A stretch of DNA of 64,000 bases from Cognatundibacterium squillarum (lineage in GTDB: Bacteria; Pseudomonadota; Gammaproteobacteria; Burkholderiales; Burkholderiaceae_D): assembly GCF_014652435.1 (NCBI RefSeq), contig NZ_BMYU01000002.1:372001-436000 (forward strand), written 5' to 3'. How positions within the stretch are numbered: the stretch's first letter is position 1; every line of letters starts with the position of its first letter. Of this stretch, positions 8,088-17,207 are shown one piece after another. The translations under genes were made by a program, and so were the position numbers. Under the pieces are notes generated by a model that searched no databases, was not told the DNA's origin, and saw only the letters and a list, made by a program, of their open reading frames with translations.

Positions 8088-8099
8088 CCGGAATTTTTC
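8072..8099 (+). terminator. Intrinsic terminator with the gntR stop codon in its loop
   Basis: A perfect 12-bp stem (GAAAAATTCCGG / CCGGAATTTTTC) encloses the loop CTGA, and the TGA of that loop is the stop codon of the regulator gene. The descending arm supplies the T run. The A-rich ascending arm makes it work in both directions in principle. Confidence 0.85.
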
Positions 8100-8109
8100 G
8101 GGCAAGTGA

Positions 8110-8148
8110 TTGCATGATTCAAAAATCAGTTGTACGATGTCGTACGAA
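8110..8148 (+). promoter_or_regulatory. kdgD promoter with overlapping GntR-type operator
   Basis: A sigma-70-like promoter is visible: TTGCAT at 8110-8115, a 17-bp spacer, and TACGAT at 8133-8138. The -10 element lies inside the best palindrome of the window, TTGTACGATGTCGTACGAA (8130-8148), whose half-sites GTACGA/TCGTAC match perfectly. This is the expected layout for direct repression by the adjacent GntR protein. Confidence 0.7.
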
Positions 8149-8226
8149 TGAACGCTAAAACTGATCACACACGGCACCCCGTTCATCCAAGACATCACAC
8201 CACTGCCCTTAACCTTTGGAGACATC

Positions 8227-9144
8227 ATGCATCCGCAAGAACTGAAAAAAATCCTGTCCTCTGGCTTATTGTCATTTCCACTGACTGACTTTGATCAGCA
8301 AGGTAACTTCAACGCGAAAACCTATGCTGAACGTCTGGAATGGCTCGCCCCTTACGGTGCCAGCGCCTTGTTCGCCGCAGGCGGCACAGGTGAATTTTTC
8401 TCTCTGAACGGTAATGAATACGGTGACGTGATCCGCGTTGCAGTGGATTCCTGTCGTGGCAAAGTCCCGCTGCTGGCCGGTGCCGGAGGTTCTACCCGTT
8501 ATGCGATTGCCTGCGCGCAGGAAGCAGAACGTCTGGGTGCAGACGGTATTCTGCTGCTGCCGCACTATCTGACCGAAGCCAGTCAGGATGGTTTGATCGC
8601 GCATATCGAACAGGTATGTAACTCTGTCAGCTTCGGCGTGGTTGTCTACAACCGCGGCATCTGCCGCCTGACTGCTGATTCGCTGGAAGTGCTGGCTGCA
8701 CGCTGCCCTAACCTGATCGGCTTTAAAGACGGTATCGGCGATATCGAGCTGATGGTATCGATCTGGCGTCGTCTGGGCGACCGCCTGACGTATCTCGGCG
8801 GTCTGCCAACTGCTGAAGTGTATGCCGCAGCCTACAAAGCACTGGGCGTGCCGGTGTATTCTTCCGCCGTCTTCAACTTTGTGCCAAAACTGGCGATGGA
8901 TTTCTACCACGCGATCGCAAAAGATGATCAAGCCACAACCAATCGTCTGATTGATGAATTCTTCCTGCCGTATCTGGCAATCCGGAACCGTAAGTCCGGT
9001 TATGCGGTCAGTATCGTCAAAGCCGGTGCCCGTCTGGTCGGACACAGTGCTGGTCCGGTACGCGCACCGCTGACAGATCTGACAGCGGAAGAAGATGACA
9101 TGCTGCGCCAGCTGATCCTGAAACAAGGTTCGCAAGCAGTCTGA
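8227..9144 (+). CDS. kdgD: 5-dehydro-4-deoxyglucarate dehydratase
   Basis: A 305-residue aldolase of the dihydrodipicolinate synthase superfamily. It converts 5-dehydro-4-deoxy-D-glucarate to 2,5-dioxovalerate with loss of water and CO2. The family features are visible: GGTGEFFSL (substrate carboxylate loop), the Tyr in VVYNRG and the Schiff-base Lys in IGFKDGIGD. The KdgD-type start ([13 protein letters not shown]) separates it from DapA. It is followed after 51 bp by the aldehyde dehydrogenase that oxidises its product, so the two steps to 2-oxoglutarate are adjacent. AACCTTTGGAGACATC upstream gives a good ribosome site. It is controlled by the promoter/operator at 8110-8148. Confidence 0.95.
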   Translation: MHPQELKKILSSGLLSFPLTDFDQQGNFNAKTYAERLEWLAPYGASALFAAGGTGEFFSLNGNEYGDVIRVAVDSCRGKVPLLAGAGGSTRYAIACAQEAERLGADGILLLPHYLTEASQDGLIAHIEQVCNSVSFGVVVYNRGICRLTADSLEVLAARCPNLIGFKDGIGDIELMVSIWRRLGDRLTYLGGLPTAEVYAAAYKALGVPVYSSAVFNFVPKLAMDFYHAIAKDDQATTNRLIDEFFLPYLAIRNRKSGYAVSIVKAGARLVGHSAGPVRAPLTDLTAEEDDMLRQLILKQGSQAV

Positions 9145-9195
9145 TACACCACAATTTTTCCCGGCACCTGCCGGTCCCTTATCGGAGAATGAAGT

Positions 9196-10770
9196 ATGGA
9201 ATTGCAAGGACAAATGCTGATCGGTCACCAGCAGGTCATGGGAAAATCCGGCGGCACGCACGCGATCAATCCGGCTACCGGTGAAAAAATGGCGCCGTTC
9301 TACGGCTTCGCCACACCGGATGAAACGGATCGTGCCTGCGTGCTCGCTTATCAGGCATTTGATACTTACCGTCAGACCTCACTGACTGAACGCGCAGCAT
9401 TTCTGGAAGCGATTGCGGATCAGATCATGGCAATCGGCCCTGCGCTGATCGCCCGCGCACATCTGGAAACCGGTTTGCCGGTTGCGCGTCTTGAAGGTGA
9501 GCGTGGCCGTACCGTGAATCAGTTGCGCTTATTCGCGCAGGTCGTACGTGATGGCCACTGGTTAAACGCGACACTGGATTCCGCGCTGCCGGAACGCACG
9601 CCGCCACGTCCGGATCTGCGTATGCAGAAAATTCCGCTGGGCCCGGTTGCGGTATTCGGCGCCAGCAATTTCCCGCTCGCGTTCTCGGTTGCCGGTGGCG
9701 ATACCGCATCGGCGCTGGCTGCCGGATGTCCTGTGGTCGTAAAAGCCCACAATGCGCATCTGGGTACATCTGAACTGGTTGGACGTGCGATTCAGAAAGC
9801 GGTCATCGCCTGCAATATGCCGGAAGGCACATTCTCTATGGTCATTGGTGCGGGTGCGGAAGTCGGCCAGCAGCTGGTGGCGCATCCTGTTATTCAGGCA
9901 GTTGGCTTTACCGGTTCGCGTAATGGCGGTCTGGCACTGGTGAACACTGCTAATGCACGTAAAGTACCGATTCCGGTCTATGCCGAGATGAGTGCAATCA
10001 ATCCTGTGTATCTGCTGAAAAACAGTCTTTCACAGCAGGCAGTGCAACTGGCACAGCAATTTATTGATTCGCTGACGCTGGGCGCAGGTCAGTTCTGTAC
10101 CAATCCGGGTCTGGTATTACTGGAAAAAGGCGAAGCGGCTGATCAGTTTATCGAAGCAGCTAAAACAGCAGTTGCAGCCAAAGCTGCCGCAACCATGCTG
10201 ACACCGGGTATTTACAGTGCTTACGCATCCGGCTGCGACAAACTGCAGCAACAACCGCAGGTCAGCGTACTGAGTAAAGGTCAGACCGGAACAACACCGA
10301 ACACTGCCTACGCCATGATTTCATCCTGCGATGCGGATACTTTTATCAGTAACCATGCTTTGCAGGATGAAGTGTTCGGCCCGTCATCACTGATCATTCT
10401 GTGCGACGACATGGCGCAAATGCTGGAAGTCACCGCCCATCTGGAAGGTCAGCTGACCGCCACCATTCACGCGCTGCCGGCAGATTATGAAGAAGCACGT
10501 GTGTTGCTGCACAAACTGGAAACCAAAGCCGGACGGGTTCTGTTTAACGGCTTTCCGACGGGTGTCGAAGTGTGTCACGCCATGGTGCATGGCGGCCCGT
10601 TCCCGTCGACATCTGACAGCCGCAGTACTTCGGTCGGCGCAACCGCTATCGACCGTTTCCTGCGTCCGGTGTGTTATCAGGCTGTTCCTGCGGAGCTGTT
10701 ACCGGAAGGCCTGCAGGATCACAACCCGTGGCAGCTGGCACGCACAATCGATGGAAAACTGAAGCTGTAA
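9196..10770 (+). CDS. 2,5-dioxovalerate (2-oxoglutarate semialdehyde) dehydrogenase
   Basis: A 524-residue NAD(P)-dependent aldehyde dehydrogenase that would oxidise the KdgD product to 2-oxoglutarate and so feed the TCA cycle. The catalytic region shows the GPVAVFGASNFPLAFSVAGGDT segment with the conserved Asn, the VGFTGSRNGG nucleotide loop, the catalytic Cys in GAGQFCTNPGL, and the general base Glu in VPIPVYAEMSAINP. These variants (GQFCTNPG, YAEMSAINP) are those of the oxoglutarate-semialdehyde group rather than betaine or succinate-semialdehyde enzymes. CGGAGAATGAAGT before the ATG is a ribosome site. A terminator-like hairpin directly follows, so later genes may be expressed at a lower level. 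Confidence 0.9.
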   Translation: MELQGQMLIGHQQVMGKSGGTHAINPATGEKMAPFYGFATPDETDRACVLAYQAFDTYRQTSLTERAAFLEAIADQIMAIGPALIARAHLETGLPVARLEGERGRTVNQLRLFAQVVRDGHWLNATLDSALPERTPPRPDLRMQKIPLGPVAVFGASNFPLAFSVAGGDTASALAAGCPVVVKAHNAHLGTSELVGRAIQKAVIACNMPEGTFSMVIGAGAEVGQQLVAHPVIQAVGFTGSRNGGLALVNTANARKVPIPVYAEMSAINPVYLLKNSLSQQAVQLAQQFIDSLTLGAGQFCTNPGLVLLEKGEAADQFIEAAKTAVAAKAAATMLTPGIYSAYASGCDKLQQQPQVSVLSKGQTGTTPNTAYAMISSCDADTFISNHALQDEVFGPSSLIILCDDMAQMLEVTAHLEGQLTATIHALPADYEEARVLLHKLETKAGRVLFNGFPTGVEVCHAMVHGGPFPSTSDSRSTSVGATAIDRFLRPVCYQAVPAELLPEGLQDHNPWQLARTIDGKLKL

Positions 10771-10774
10771 ACGT

Positions 10775-10810
10775 AATCAGCAGACGGCACAACGCTGTCT
10801 GCTGATTTTT
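10775..10810 (+). terminator. Intrinsic terminator between the dehydrogenase and transporter genes
   Basis: An 11-bp perfect stem (AATCAGCAGAC / GTCTGCTGATT) is followed by TTTTG. It starts 5 bp after the dehydrogenase stop. The transporter and lactonase genes downstream lie on the same strand, so it may set a step-down in expression or mark a separate transcript. Confidence 0.8.
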
Positions 10811-10897
10811 GCCAGCCGTACCCTGCCCGGGCTTCCGGCTGGTCACTAAAAGCACACACTACAGATGTGCAAGTATCGGTTACATGGAGACATCTTG

Positions 10898-12259
10898 ATG
10901 AGTTCGACTTCTATCGGCAAATACCGCTGGACTATCTGCGCCCTTTTGTTTTTTGCCACTACCGTCAATTATCTTGACCGGCAGGTACTGAGCCTGCTGG
11001 CACCGGATCTGAGTAAAGAATTTGGCTGGTCAAATACTGATTACGCCAATATCACCGCAGTTTTTCAGTTTGTGTATGCGATTGCGATGCTGTTCGCGGG
11101 GCGCCTGATCGATAAAATCGGCACCAAAGCAGCGTACACGCTGGCGATTGTCATCTGGTCACTGGGCGCAGTCATGCATGCCTTCGCCATTCCTGCCGGT
11201 GAGGCAACTGTCAATGTACTGAGTGCACTTGGTCTGGCGGTGGTACCGGTTTCCGTTGCTGGCTTTATGTTATCCCGCGCAGTTCTGGCGCTGGGTGAAG
11301 CAGGCAATTTTCCGGCGGCGATCAAAGCGACCGCAGAGTATTTTCCGAAGCACGAACGTTCTTTTGCCACCGGCATTTTCAATTCCGGTGCGAATATCGG
11401 CGCGATTCTGGCACCGCTGACAGTGCCGTGGATTGCAGCCAAGTGGGGCTGGCAGACAGCATTCATTGCAATCGGCGCGGTAGGCTTTGTCTGGATGCTG
11501 TTCTGGGAAATGCTGTATGCCAAACCGGAACATCAGCGCCGCATGAGTAAAGAAGAACTGGCTTACATTCAGCAACACGACACGCCTGCAGAGCCTGGCG
11601 CTATCACCAGTGAAAAAACTTCCTGGCTGAAATTGCTGACTTACCGTCAGACCTGGGCGTTTGTGTTCGGTAAATTTATGACCGATGGTGTCTGGTGGTT
11701 CTTTCTGTTCTGGCTGCCGAAATATCTGGAAGTGCAGTACAAAATGCAGAAAACCGATATCGTGCTGCCGCTGACCGTGCTGTACAGCATGACCATGGTA
11801 GGCAGTATCGGCGGCGGTTATCTGCCAGCGTATTTCATGAAACAAGGCATGGCACCGTACACAGGCCGTATGCGCGCTATGTTACTGATCGCTTTATTCC
11901 CGCTGGTGGTGCTGCTGGCACAACCATTTGGTTACATCAGCGCATGGGTTCCTGTATTGCTGATCGGTATCGGCGCTTCTGCACATCAGGCATGGTCTGC
12001 CAATATCTTTACCACCGTATCGGATATGTTCCCGAAAAAAGCAGTCGCTTCGGTGGTAGGCATCGGCGGTATGGCTGGTGGTCTGGGTGGCGTGCTGGTG
12101 TCGAAAACAGGCGGCTGGCTGTTTGATTACTACAAAGCTGCAGGCAGCATTCAGACGGGTTACGCCATCATGTTTTCTTTCTGTGCCGTTGCTTATCTGC
12201 TGGCATGGACCGTGATGAAACTGCTGGTTCCTGCGCATAAAGATATTACTGATCTCTGA
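10898..12259 (+). CDS. exuT: MFS hexuronate transporter, ExuT-like
   Basis: A 453-residue major facilitator of the anion:cation symporter branch, with about 12 hydrophobic segments. It starts with the YRWTICALLFFATTVNYLDRQVLSLL segment typical of ExuT/GudP, has the loop-2 motif AGRLIDKIGTKAAY, and the central ALGEAGNFPAAIKATAEYFPKHERSFATGIFNSG signature, broken here only for description. It should import galacturonate or glucuronate by proton symport at the inner membrane. The start at 10898 is preceded by TGGAGACATCTTG; an earlier in-frame ATG at 10865 has no such site. It lies between the KdgD/dehydrogenase pair and the lactonase gene. GudP-like glucarate or galactarate import is the alternative. 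Confidence 0.85.
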   Translation: MSSTSIGKYRWTICALLFFATTVNYLDRQVLSLLAPDLSKEFGWSNTDYANITAVFQFVYAIAMLFAGRLIDKIGTKAAYTLAIVIWSLGAVMHAFAIPAGEATVNVLSALGLAVVPVSVAGFMLSRAVLALGEAGNFPAAIKATAEYFPKHERSFATGIFNSGANIGAILAPLTVPWIAAKWGWQTAFIAIGAVGFVWMLFWEMLYAKPEHQRRMSKEELAYIQQHDTPAEPGAITSEKTSWLKLLTYRQTWAFVFGKFMTDGVWWFFLFWLPKYLEVQYKMQKTDIVLPLTVLYSMTMVGSIGGGYLPAYFMKQGMAPYTGRMRAMLLIALFPLVVLLAQPFGYISAWVPVLLIGIGASAHQAWSANIFTTVSDMFPKKAVASVVGIGGMAGGLGGVLVSKTGGWLFDYYKAAGSIQTGYAIMFSFCAVAYLLAWTVMKLLVPAHKDITDL

Positions 12260-12299
12260 TCGCAGCTTCGCCTTACCGTCATAACTATTCTGATACGAC

Positions 12300-13196
12300 A
12301 TGAACCCGAACAATTTTGAGCTCGTCAGTACACAAGCCTGCATCGTGGGCGAAAGCCCTCTGTGGAGCGTGCTTCAGCAACGCTGGTACTGGGTGGATAT
12401 TCCGCGCAAAACAATCTGGTCTTACGATCCAGCGACGCAATCGACCCATTCATGGCTGTGCAGTGAGATGGTCGCCAATATTGCGCTGACAACCGCAGGA
12501 ACCCTGATCGCTGCAATGGAATCCGGCATTTTCCATATCACGCTCCAGGATGGTCCGGCTGTCAATGCCAGCTTGCTGGCGGCGCTGCCGGAAGCGGGGC
12601 CTGGCATACGCTTTAATGATGGTCGCTGCGACCGTCAAGGGCGTTACTGGAGCGGCACCATGTTCATGGATATGGCTGCAGCGCGGGATATCGGCAATCT
12701 GTACCGCTACACCACCGATGACGGATTATCTGTGCCGGTGGTCAGTCAGTTATTAACCCAGAACGGTCTGGCATGGTCACCGGATGGCAAGACTATGTAT
12801 CTGTCCGACTCGCACCCGCAGCGCCAGCTGATCTGGGCTTTTGATTACGATACAGACAGTGGCACACCGCATGGTCAGCGTGTTTTCGCTGATATGACCA
12901 ATATGGCAGGTCGTCCGGACGGCGCTGCCGTAGATACCGATGGTTGCTACTGGATTTGCGCGAACGACGGCGCTGCTGTGGTTCGTTTTACGCCGGAAGG
13001 TAAAGTCGACCGGACCATCAGCCTGCCGATGAAAAAGCCCGCAATGTGCAGTTTCGGTGGCAGTAATCTGGATGAGCTGATGATTACCTCGATAAATCCC
13101 GATCCGCAAACGCCTGATGCCTGGGCCGGACAAACTCTGATCATTCGTCCGGGCGCGCAAGGCATTGCAGAAACACTGTTTCCTCTGGACATCTGA
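12300..13196 (+). CDS. uxuL: SMP-30/gluconolactonase-family sugar lactonase
   Basis: A 298-residue six-bladed beta-propeller lactonase. Metal ligands of the family are visible: the Glu in IVGESPLW, the Asn in IRFNDGRCD, the second Asn in LTQNGLAWSPDGKTMYLSDS, and the Asp in AGRPDGAAVD. In this setting it most likely opens galactaro- or glucaro-lactone made by uronate dehydrogenase (Udh, 32009) to galactarate or glucarate, the UxuL role described for proteobacterial hexuronate pathways. A different sugar lactone cannot be ruled out from sequence. It is the last gene of the kdgD-side cluster and is followed by a strong terminator. The ATG at 12300 lies 41 bp after the transporter stop. Confidence 0.85.
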   Translation: MNPNNFELVSTQACIVGESPLWSVLQQRWYWVDIPRKTIWSYDPATQSTHSWLCSEMVANIALTTAGTLIAAMESGIFHITLQDGPAVNASLLAALPEAGPGIRFNDGRCDRQGRYWSGTMFMDMAAARDIGNLYRYTTDDGLSVPVVSQLLTQNGLAWSPDGKTMYLSDSHPQRQLIWAFDYDTDSGTPHGQRVFADMTNMAGRPDGAAVDTDGCYWICANDGAAVVRFTPEGKVDRTISLPMKKPAMCSFGGSNLDELMITSINPDPQTPDAWAGQTLIIRPGAQGIAETLFPLDI

Positions 13197-13207
13197 AGAC
13201 TGGTTTT

Positions 13208-13268
13208 GTTTTGACGGCGGGCATTCCCCTTGCGTGTGCATACCACCTGACCGCCGTCAAAACCTTTT
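13208..13268 (+). terminator. Strong terminator of the kdgD cluster
   Basis: A perfect 13-bp stem (GTTTTGACGGCGG / CCGCCGTCAAAAC) encloses a 30-base loop and is followed by CTTTTT. It begins 12 bp after the lactonase stop. The loop is unusually long. Confidence 0.85.
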
Positions 13269-13293
13269 TACTCGGATATTTCCAAAAGCCAAG

Positions 13294-13312
13294 TTATACG
13301 ATAACATACCAC
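13294..13312 (+). promoter_or_regulatory. Weaker GntR-type operator
   Basis: TTATACGATAACATACCAC matches about 13 of 19 positions of the palindrome at 8130. It lies 341 bp before the porin start and 141 bp before the better site at 13435. The pair could be bridged by looping; that is inference. Confidence 0.4.
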
Positions 13313-13429
13313 TTAAAATAAAAAGAACAGGATTTCCACGCAAGCAATCATCGCAACTGCGCTGGAAAAAGTCCGAAAACAGGAGATAACTCGTCGCTGC
13401 CAGCTGCTCTGTTCAGGTTTAATCGCTTT

Positions 13430-13458
13430 TTAAGTTGTACGATGTCGTAATTTAGAAT
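13430..13458 (+). promoter_or_regulatory. Probable porin promoter with GntR-type operator in the spacer
   Basis: TTAAGT at 13430-13435 and TAGAAT at 13453-13458 are 17 bp apart. Between them lies TTGTACGATGTCGTAATTT (13435-13453), which keeps one half-site of the uronate palindrome exactly. The rest of the 456-bp gap between 13197 and 13652 holds the terminator, the weaker operator and a leader of about 190 bases without other clear signals. Confidence 0.55.
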
Positions 13459-13652
13459 TGGTAGATATTCTCGCTGTTCGTCTTATCTTCACCTGCATGG
13501 TGATGTCCGGCAAGTCAGAAGTCTGTTTCATATTCCATCCGCGCAATCGTTCCGCACCAGTCACCCCACCGGTATGACTGCGTCAGCCTGCCCATAGCCG
13601 CTCCGGCGCTTGCATTTCACCGTCTTTCATTCTCTTTAAACAGGAGCGCATC

Positions 13653-14912
13653 ATGCAGAAAAATGGTTTCACCCGAAAAATATTGCAGTCAGCCATAGCA
13701 CTGGTCTGCGCAAGCGCCGGCGGCACCAGTATGGCCGCTGAACTGAATCAGTACGTCAGCGTATATGGTTTTATCAACGGACAAATTGAGTCAGTAGAAG
13801 CAAAAGGCGGCGCAACGCCGTATGAACGTCGCGGACGTATTTCTGACGGTAATTCGCGTATTGGCTTTACCGGCAAAGTGGCAGTCAATGACGACATCAA
13901 AGGAATCTGGCAAATCGAAGGCGGCCTGAACAATTTTGAGCAAGGCGGCACCAGCGATAACGGCCAGACGGCGACACTGGAATCGCGCAATACCTTTGTT
14001 GGTATGGAAAGTGCGCGGTTTGGTCGTCTGATCATTGGTAACAGTGATTCTGTCTACCGCAGTCTGGTCGGCTCGGGCAGCGCACTGGGCGGCAATCTGG
14101 GCATGACCGTACACGGCATCGACGGATTCAATAACAGCTCGGCGCAATTATCCGGCAATCAGGACAGCATTTTCAGCCGCGGTGAATCGCGTATGAAAAA
14201 CTCCGTGCATTATCTGTCGCCGGAGTTGTACGGCTTTCAGGCAGGTGCCTCATATGGTTTCGATGAAGCCCGTGTCAGCCGCAGTGACCGCAGCCGCTTT
14301 TCGCTGGCTGCCCGCTACAAGTGGGAGGCACTGAGTGTTGGCATAGGCTATGACCGCCAGAGCAATACCGGTATCGATACAACCCAGCTGCAGCGCGGTT
14401 TCGGTGTGATACTGAATGCGCAGGATGGTAATGCAACCACCTACACCAAACTGGTTGCCAGTTACGCCTTGCCTACCGGCACCACGCTGGGCGCCGGTTA
14501 CGAGACTGCACGCTTTGGTATCTCTCAGTTTAATAATCCGACTGCCTCCAGCATTTACACCGGCAACTCCGACAATACGCTGAAACAGAGCGCTTTTGTT
14601 CTGACCGTAGCGCAGGATTTCGGACAAACCAGTGTTCTGGCTGGCTACGGCAAACTCAGCGGCCTGAAGGGCGTACGTGGCTTTGCAGAAAGCGACTTTG
14701 AAGCAAAACAAGTCTCGCTGATGCTGCGTTACAAACTGAACGACATGCTGACGCCGTATGTGTATTTCACAAAAATCACAAACAACACACAAGCCAGCAT
14801 CAATCTCGGACAGTCCCCGCTGAAGAGCAACAATCTGGGTACATCGTCCGCATTCCTCGCACCGGGTGACAGCCCGCGCGCCATCGGCGTCGGCATGCTG
14901 GCCCGCTTCTGA
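13653..14912 (+). CDS. Outer-membrane porin, Burkholderia/Neisseria type
   Basis: A 419-residue Gram-negative porin. A signal peptide (about 28 residues, cut after GTSMAAE) precedes the first strand (LNQYVSVYGFINGQIE). The family motifs SRIGFTGKVAVNDDIKGIWQIEGG, shown here in part, and SRNTFVGMESARFGRLIIGN follow, and the chain ends in the terminal Phe (GVGMLARF) required for outer-membrane insertion. It should let small anionic sugars such as galacturonate oligomers diffuse into the periplasm. ACAGGAGCGCATC is a good ribosome site. The gene shares its promoter region with uronate-type operators, and the polygalacturonase lipoprotein follows after 24 bp, so the two probably form one transcript. 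Confidence 0.93.
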   Translation: MQKNGFTRKILQSAIALVCASAGGTSMAAELNQYVSVYGFINGQIESVEAKGGATPYERRGRISDGNSRIGFTGKVAVNDDIKGIWQIEGGLNNFEQGGTSDNGQTATLESRNTFVGMESARFGRLIIGNSDSVYRSLVGSGSALGGNLGMTVHGIDGFNNSSAQLSGNQDSIFSRGESRMKNSVHYLSPELYGFQAGASYGFDEARVSRSDRSRFSLAARYKWEALSVGIGYDRQSNTGIDTTQLQRGFGVILNAQDGNATTYTKLVASYALPTGTTLGAGYETARFGISQFNNPTASSIYTGNSDNTLKQSAFVLTVAQDFGQTSVLAGYGKLSGLKGVRGFAESDFEAKQVSLMLRYKLNDMLTPYVYFTKITNNTQASINLGQSPLKSNNLGTSSAFLAPGDSPRAIGVGMLARF

Positions 14913-14936
14913 TACTGAATGCCGGAGACAAACATC

Positions 14937-17066
14937 ATGATTAAAAAATACGGTTACACATCTTCTGTTGCAACGCTGAGCACACTGGCGGCTGCACTGG
15001 TTCTGGCCGCCTGCGGTGGCGGTGGCGGCGGAGGCAGCGACAGTACTGCCGTCAGCTATTCACCGGGTGAAGTATTTAAAGTCGGCACAACCACCTACGA
15101 TCCAGCCCTGCCGCCTGAACCGACGTTACCAACCGATGCGCAAGTCTGCGCAACACTGGAAGCCAGTACGAATCTGGTACGCCGTCCCGATGGCTCTCTG
15201 CCGCCGGAAGCCGATCCGTCAAAACCGGGGGTTGGTGTTGCAGCTGATCCGGCTGTCGTCAATCCGGATCAGGCACGTATTCAGGCCGCACTGGATGCCT
15301 GTGGTGCAGCAGTTGACAAGGAAGTTGGCCCTGCGATTGCAGCAGCCGATGCCGCTGCCGTTGCCCAGCAACAGGCCGCCGCTGTTCCGAATAAAAACAT
15401 TGCCGGTGTTTCCGGTGAAGAACTCGCCAAACCACAATACCGAGGCAGCAAATTTGCCGTGCGCCTGGTTGTCAACAGTAAAGGCGTCGGTGACAGCTTC
15501 ATCACCGGTCCGCTGACCCTGCCTTCCGGTGTGACATTGTGGATCGACAAAGGTGTGACGATGTACGCGACACGTGACGTGAAAGCGTATTCGCCGAATA
15601 TTGCAGGGCCTTACTGCGCGAATACCGCCGTCAGCTCCAGCAAAGCCGGTAGTTCCGGCAACTGCCTTGCGCTGATCAACGGCAATAATCTGATTAACTC
15701 TGCGGTTGTCGGTGACGGTGCGATTGATAGTCGCGGATATTCAGAAATCGTCACAACCGATAAGCTGTATCCGCTGATGAAAGTCGACCTGACCTGCTCC
15801 AACACCTATGTGGCATATGCAAAAGGTCAACAGGCAGCCGATGGTACCGCTTGCGACAACGGCGGCACACTGGTGAACTCCAAAACCACTGCCCGTAATA
15901 TGACCTGGTGGGATCTGGCTTACCTCGGCAATATGGTACAGAACGGCTCTACCGGTTCCGGCTCGCAATCGAACTTCCGCATGATGGTGTTCAATTATGC
16001 GAAAAATCTGACGCTGTATCGTGTAACGCTGAACAACAGTGCCAATTTCCACGTCGTACCAAGTGGTGTTGATGGCCTGACGGTTTGGTGTGTAAAGGTT
16101 CAGACGCCATCGCTGGCTGCATTTGCGAATCCTGCCGGTAACGGTAATCCGCTGTACACAGGTGACACCTACACCAAAGACAATGTGAAAAACACGGATG
16201 CATTTGATCCGGGTGCTGCATCCAGTCCGACCATCGTTGCACTGACGACCGGTAAGTCCACTACCTCGTCAGCAAAAATCGCATTTGACGGCTATCTGAA
16301 AAACTTCGTCTTCGCCTACAACTATGTCAGTACCGGTGATGATGATGTGGCGATGAAGGGTTCCAATAATCCGAGTCCGGCAGGCAGTAATCTGCCAGCG
16401 ATTGACGGAAACCGTGATGTCCGCAGCGACCGCAAATACGGTATGGTGATTGCACATAATCATATTTACTGGGGCCACGGCATTTCTATCGGTAGTGAAA
16501 CCAATGCCGGCGTAACCAATATGGAAGTCTACGACAACTCCTTCATGCACTCTGAAGAAGGCTTGCGTATCAAATCCGATTACGCGCGCGGTGGCGAAGT
16601 CAGCAATATCAATTACAAAAATATTTGTATTCGTGATGCAGACAACGCCTTGCTGTTCACCACTTACTACAGCACACGTCCATTACCGGCTACCGGCCCG
16701 CGTGTTCCGAATTTCCATGATATCCGTCTGGAAAACGTTCGCATCTTCGGCGATACCGCAGTCAAGCTGCAAGGCTTTCAGGCGAACACCGGTGGTCTGA
16801 ATCTGCCCGCGTATCCGCTGATTATGACGATGACCAATGTTGTTACCGATAACCCGTCGAATGTACGCATTACAGCATCTGATGCACAACTAACGATTAA
16901 AGGTGTGAACCTGCCTGTGCTGGCATCGGCGGAAAACCGCGTCACGGTGAACGGCGTTGCAACCTGGGCGGTTGACGGTGACAAAGTGCTGGATTGCAGT
17001 AAGGCGTTCGTCGATTTTCCTGCTATCGGCCAGTCGAATATTTTCGGCTCAGGATGGGACAAATAA
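14937..17066 (+). CDS. GH28-family polygalacturonase lipoprotein
   Basis: A 709-residue lipoprotein. The signal peptide ends in the lipobox VLAAC followed by a run of glycines, a flexible tether often seen on surface lipoproteins. The catalytic half is a right-handed beta-helix of family GH28. The four family motifs appear in order: NTDAFDPG near residue 419 (A replaces the usual G), GDDDVAMKG near 467, WGHGISIGSE near 513, and RIKSD near 544. It should hydrolyse polygalacturonate, with exo- or endo-action not decidable. The start at 14937 is chosen because it gives a normal signal peptide; an earlier in-frame ATG at 14919 adds six residues. A strong terminator follows. Confidence 0.9.
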   Translation: MIKKYGYTSSVATLSTLAAALVLAACGGGGGGGSDSTAVSYSPGEVFKVGTTTYDPALPPEPTLPTDAQVCATLEASTNLVRRPDGSLPPEADPSKPGVGVAADPAVVNPDQARIQAALDACGAAVDKEVGPAIAAADAAAVAQQQAAAVPNKNIAGVSGEELAKPQYRGSKFAVRLVVNSKGVGDSFITGPLTLPSGVTLWIDKGVTMYATRDVKAYSPNIAGPYCANTAVSSSKAGSSGNCLALINGNNLINSAVVGDGAIDSRGYSEIVTTDKLYPLMKVDLTCSNTYVAYAKGQQAADGTACDNGGTLVNSKTTARNMTWWDLAYLGNMVQNGSTGSGSQSNFRMMVFNYAKNLTLYRVTLNNSANFHVVPSGVDGLTVWCVKVQTPSLAAFANPAGNGNPLYTGDTYTKDNVKNTDAFDPGAASSPTIVALTTGKSTTSSAKIAFDGYLKNFVFAYNYVSTGDDDVAMKGSNNPSPAGSNLPAIDGNRDVRSDRKYGMVIAHNHIYWGHGISIGSETNAGVTNMEVYDNSFMHSEEGLRIKSDYARGGEVSNINYKNICIRDADNALLFTTYYSTRPLPATGPRVPNFHDIRLENVRIFGDTAVKLQGFQANTGGLNLPAYPLIMTMTNVVTDNPSNVRITASDAQLTIKGVNLPVLASAENRVTVNGVATWAVDGDKVLDCSKAFVDFPAIGQSNIFGSGWDK

Positions 17067-17121
17067 GCCTTTTTAACCGGAAGACAGATCGGCTTCTTTC
17101 ATAAGACTGATCTGATACTGC

Positions 17122-17161
17122 GGGAGTGCGCGGAGTTCTACCTCCGCGCACTCCCTGTTTT
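17122..17161 (+). terminator. Terminator of the porin-polygalacturonase unit
   Basis: A perfect 14-bp GC-rich stem (GGGAGTGCGCGGAG / CTCCGCGCACTCCC) with a six-base loop is followed by TGTTTTC. It starts 55 bp after the polygalacturonase stop. Confidence 0.88.
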
Positions 17162-17207
17162 CACAATTGCGTAGCCGTCTTCCGGCAACCCTTACTTCCT
17201 GATCAAC

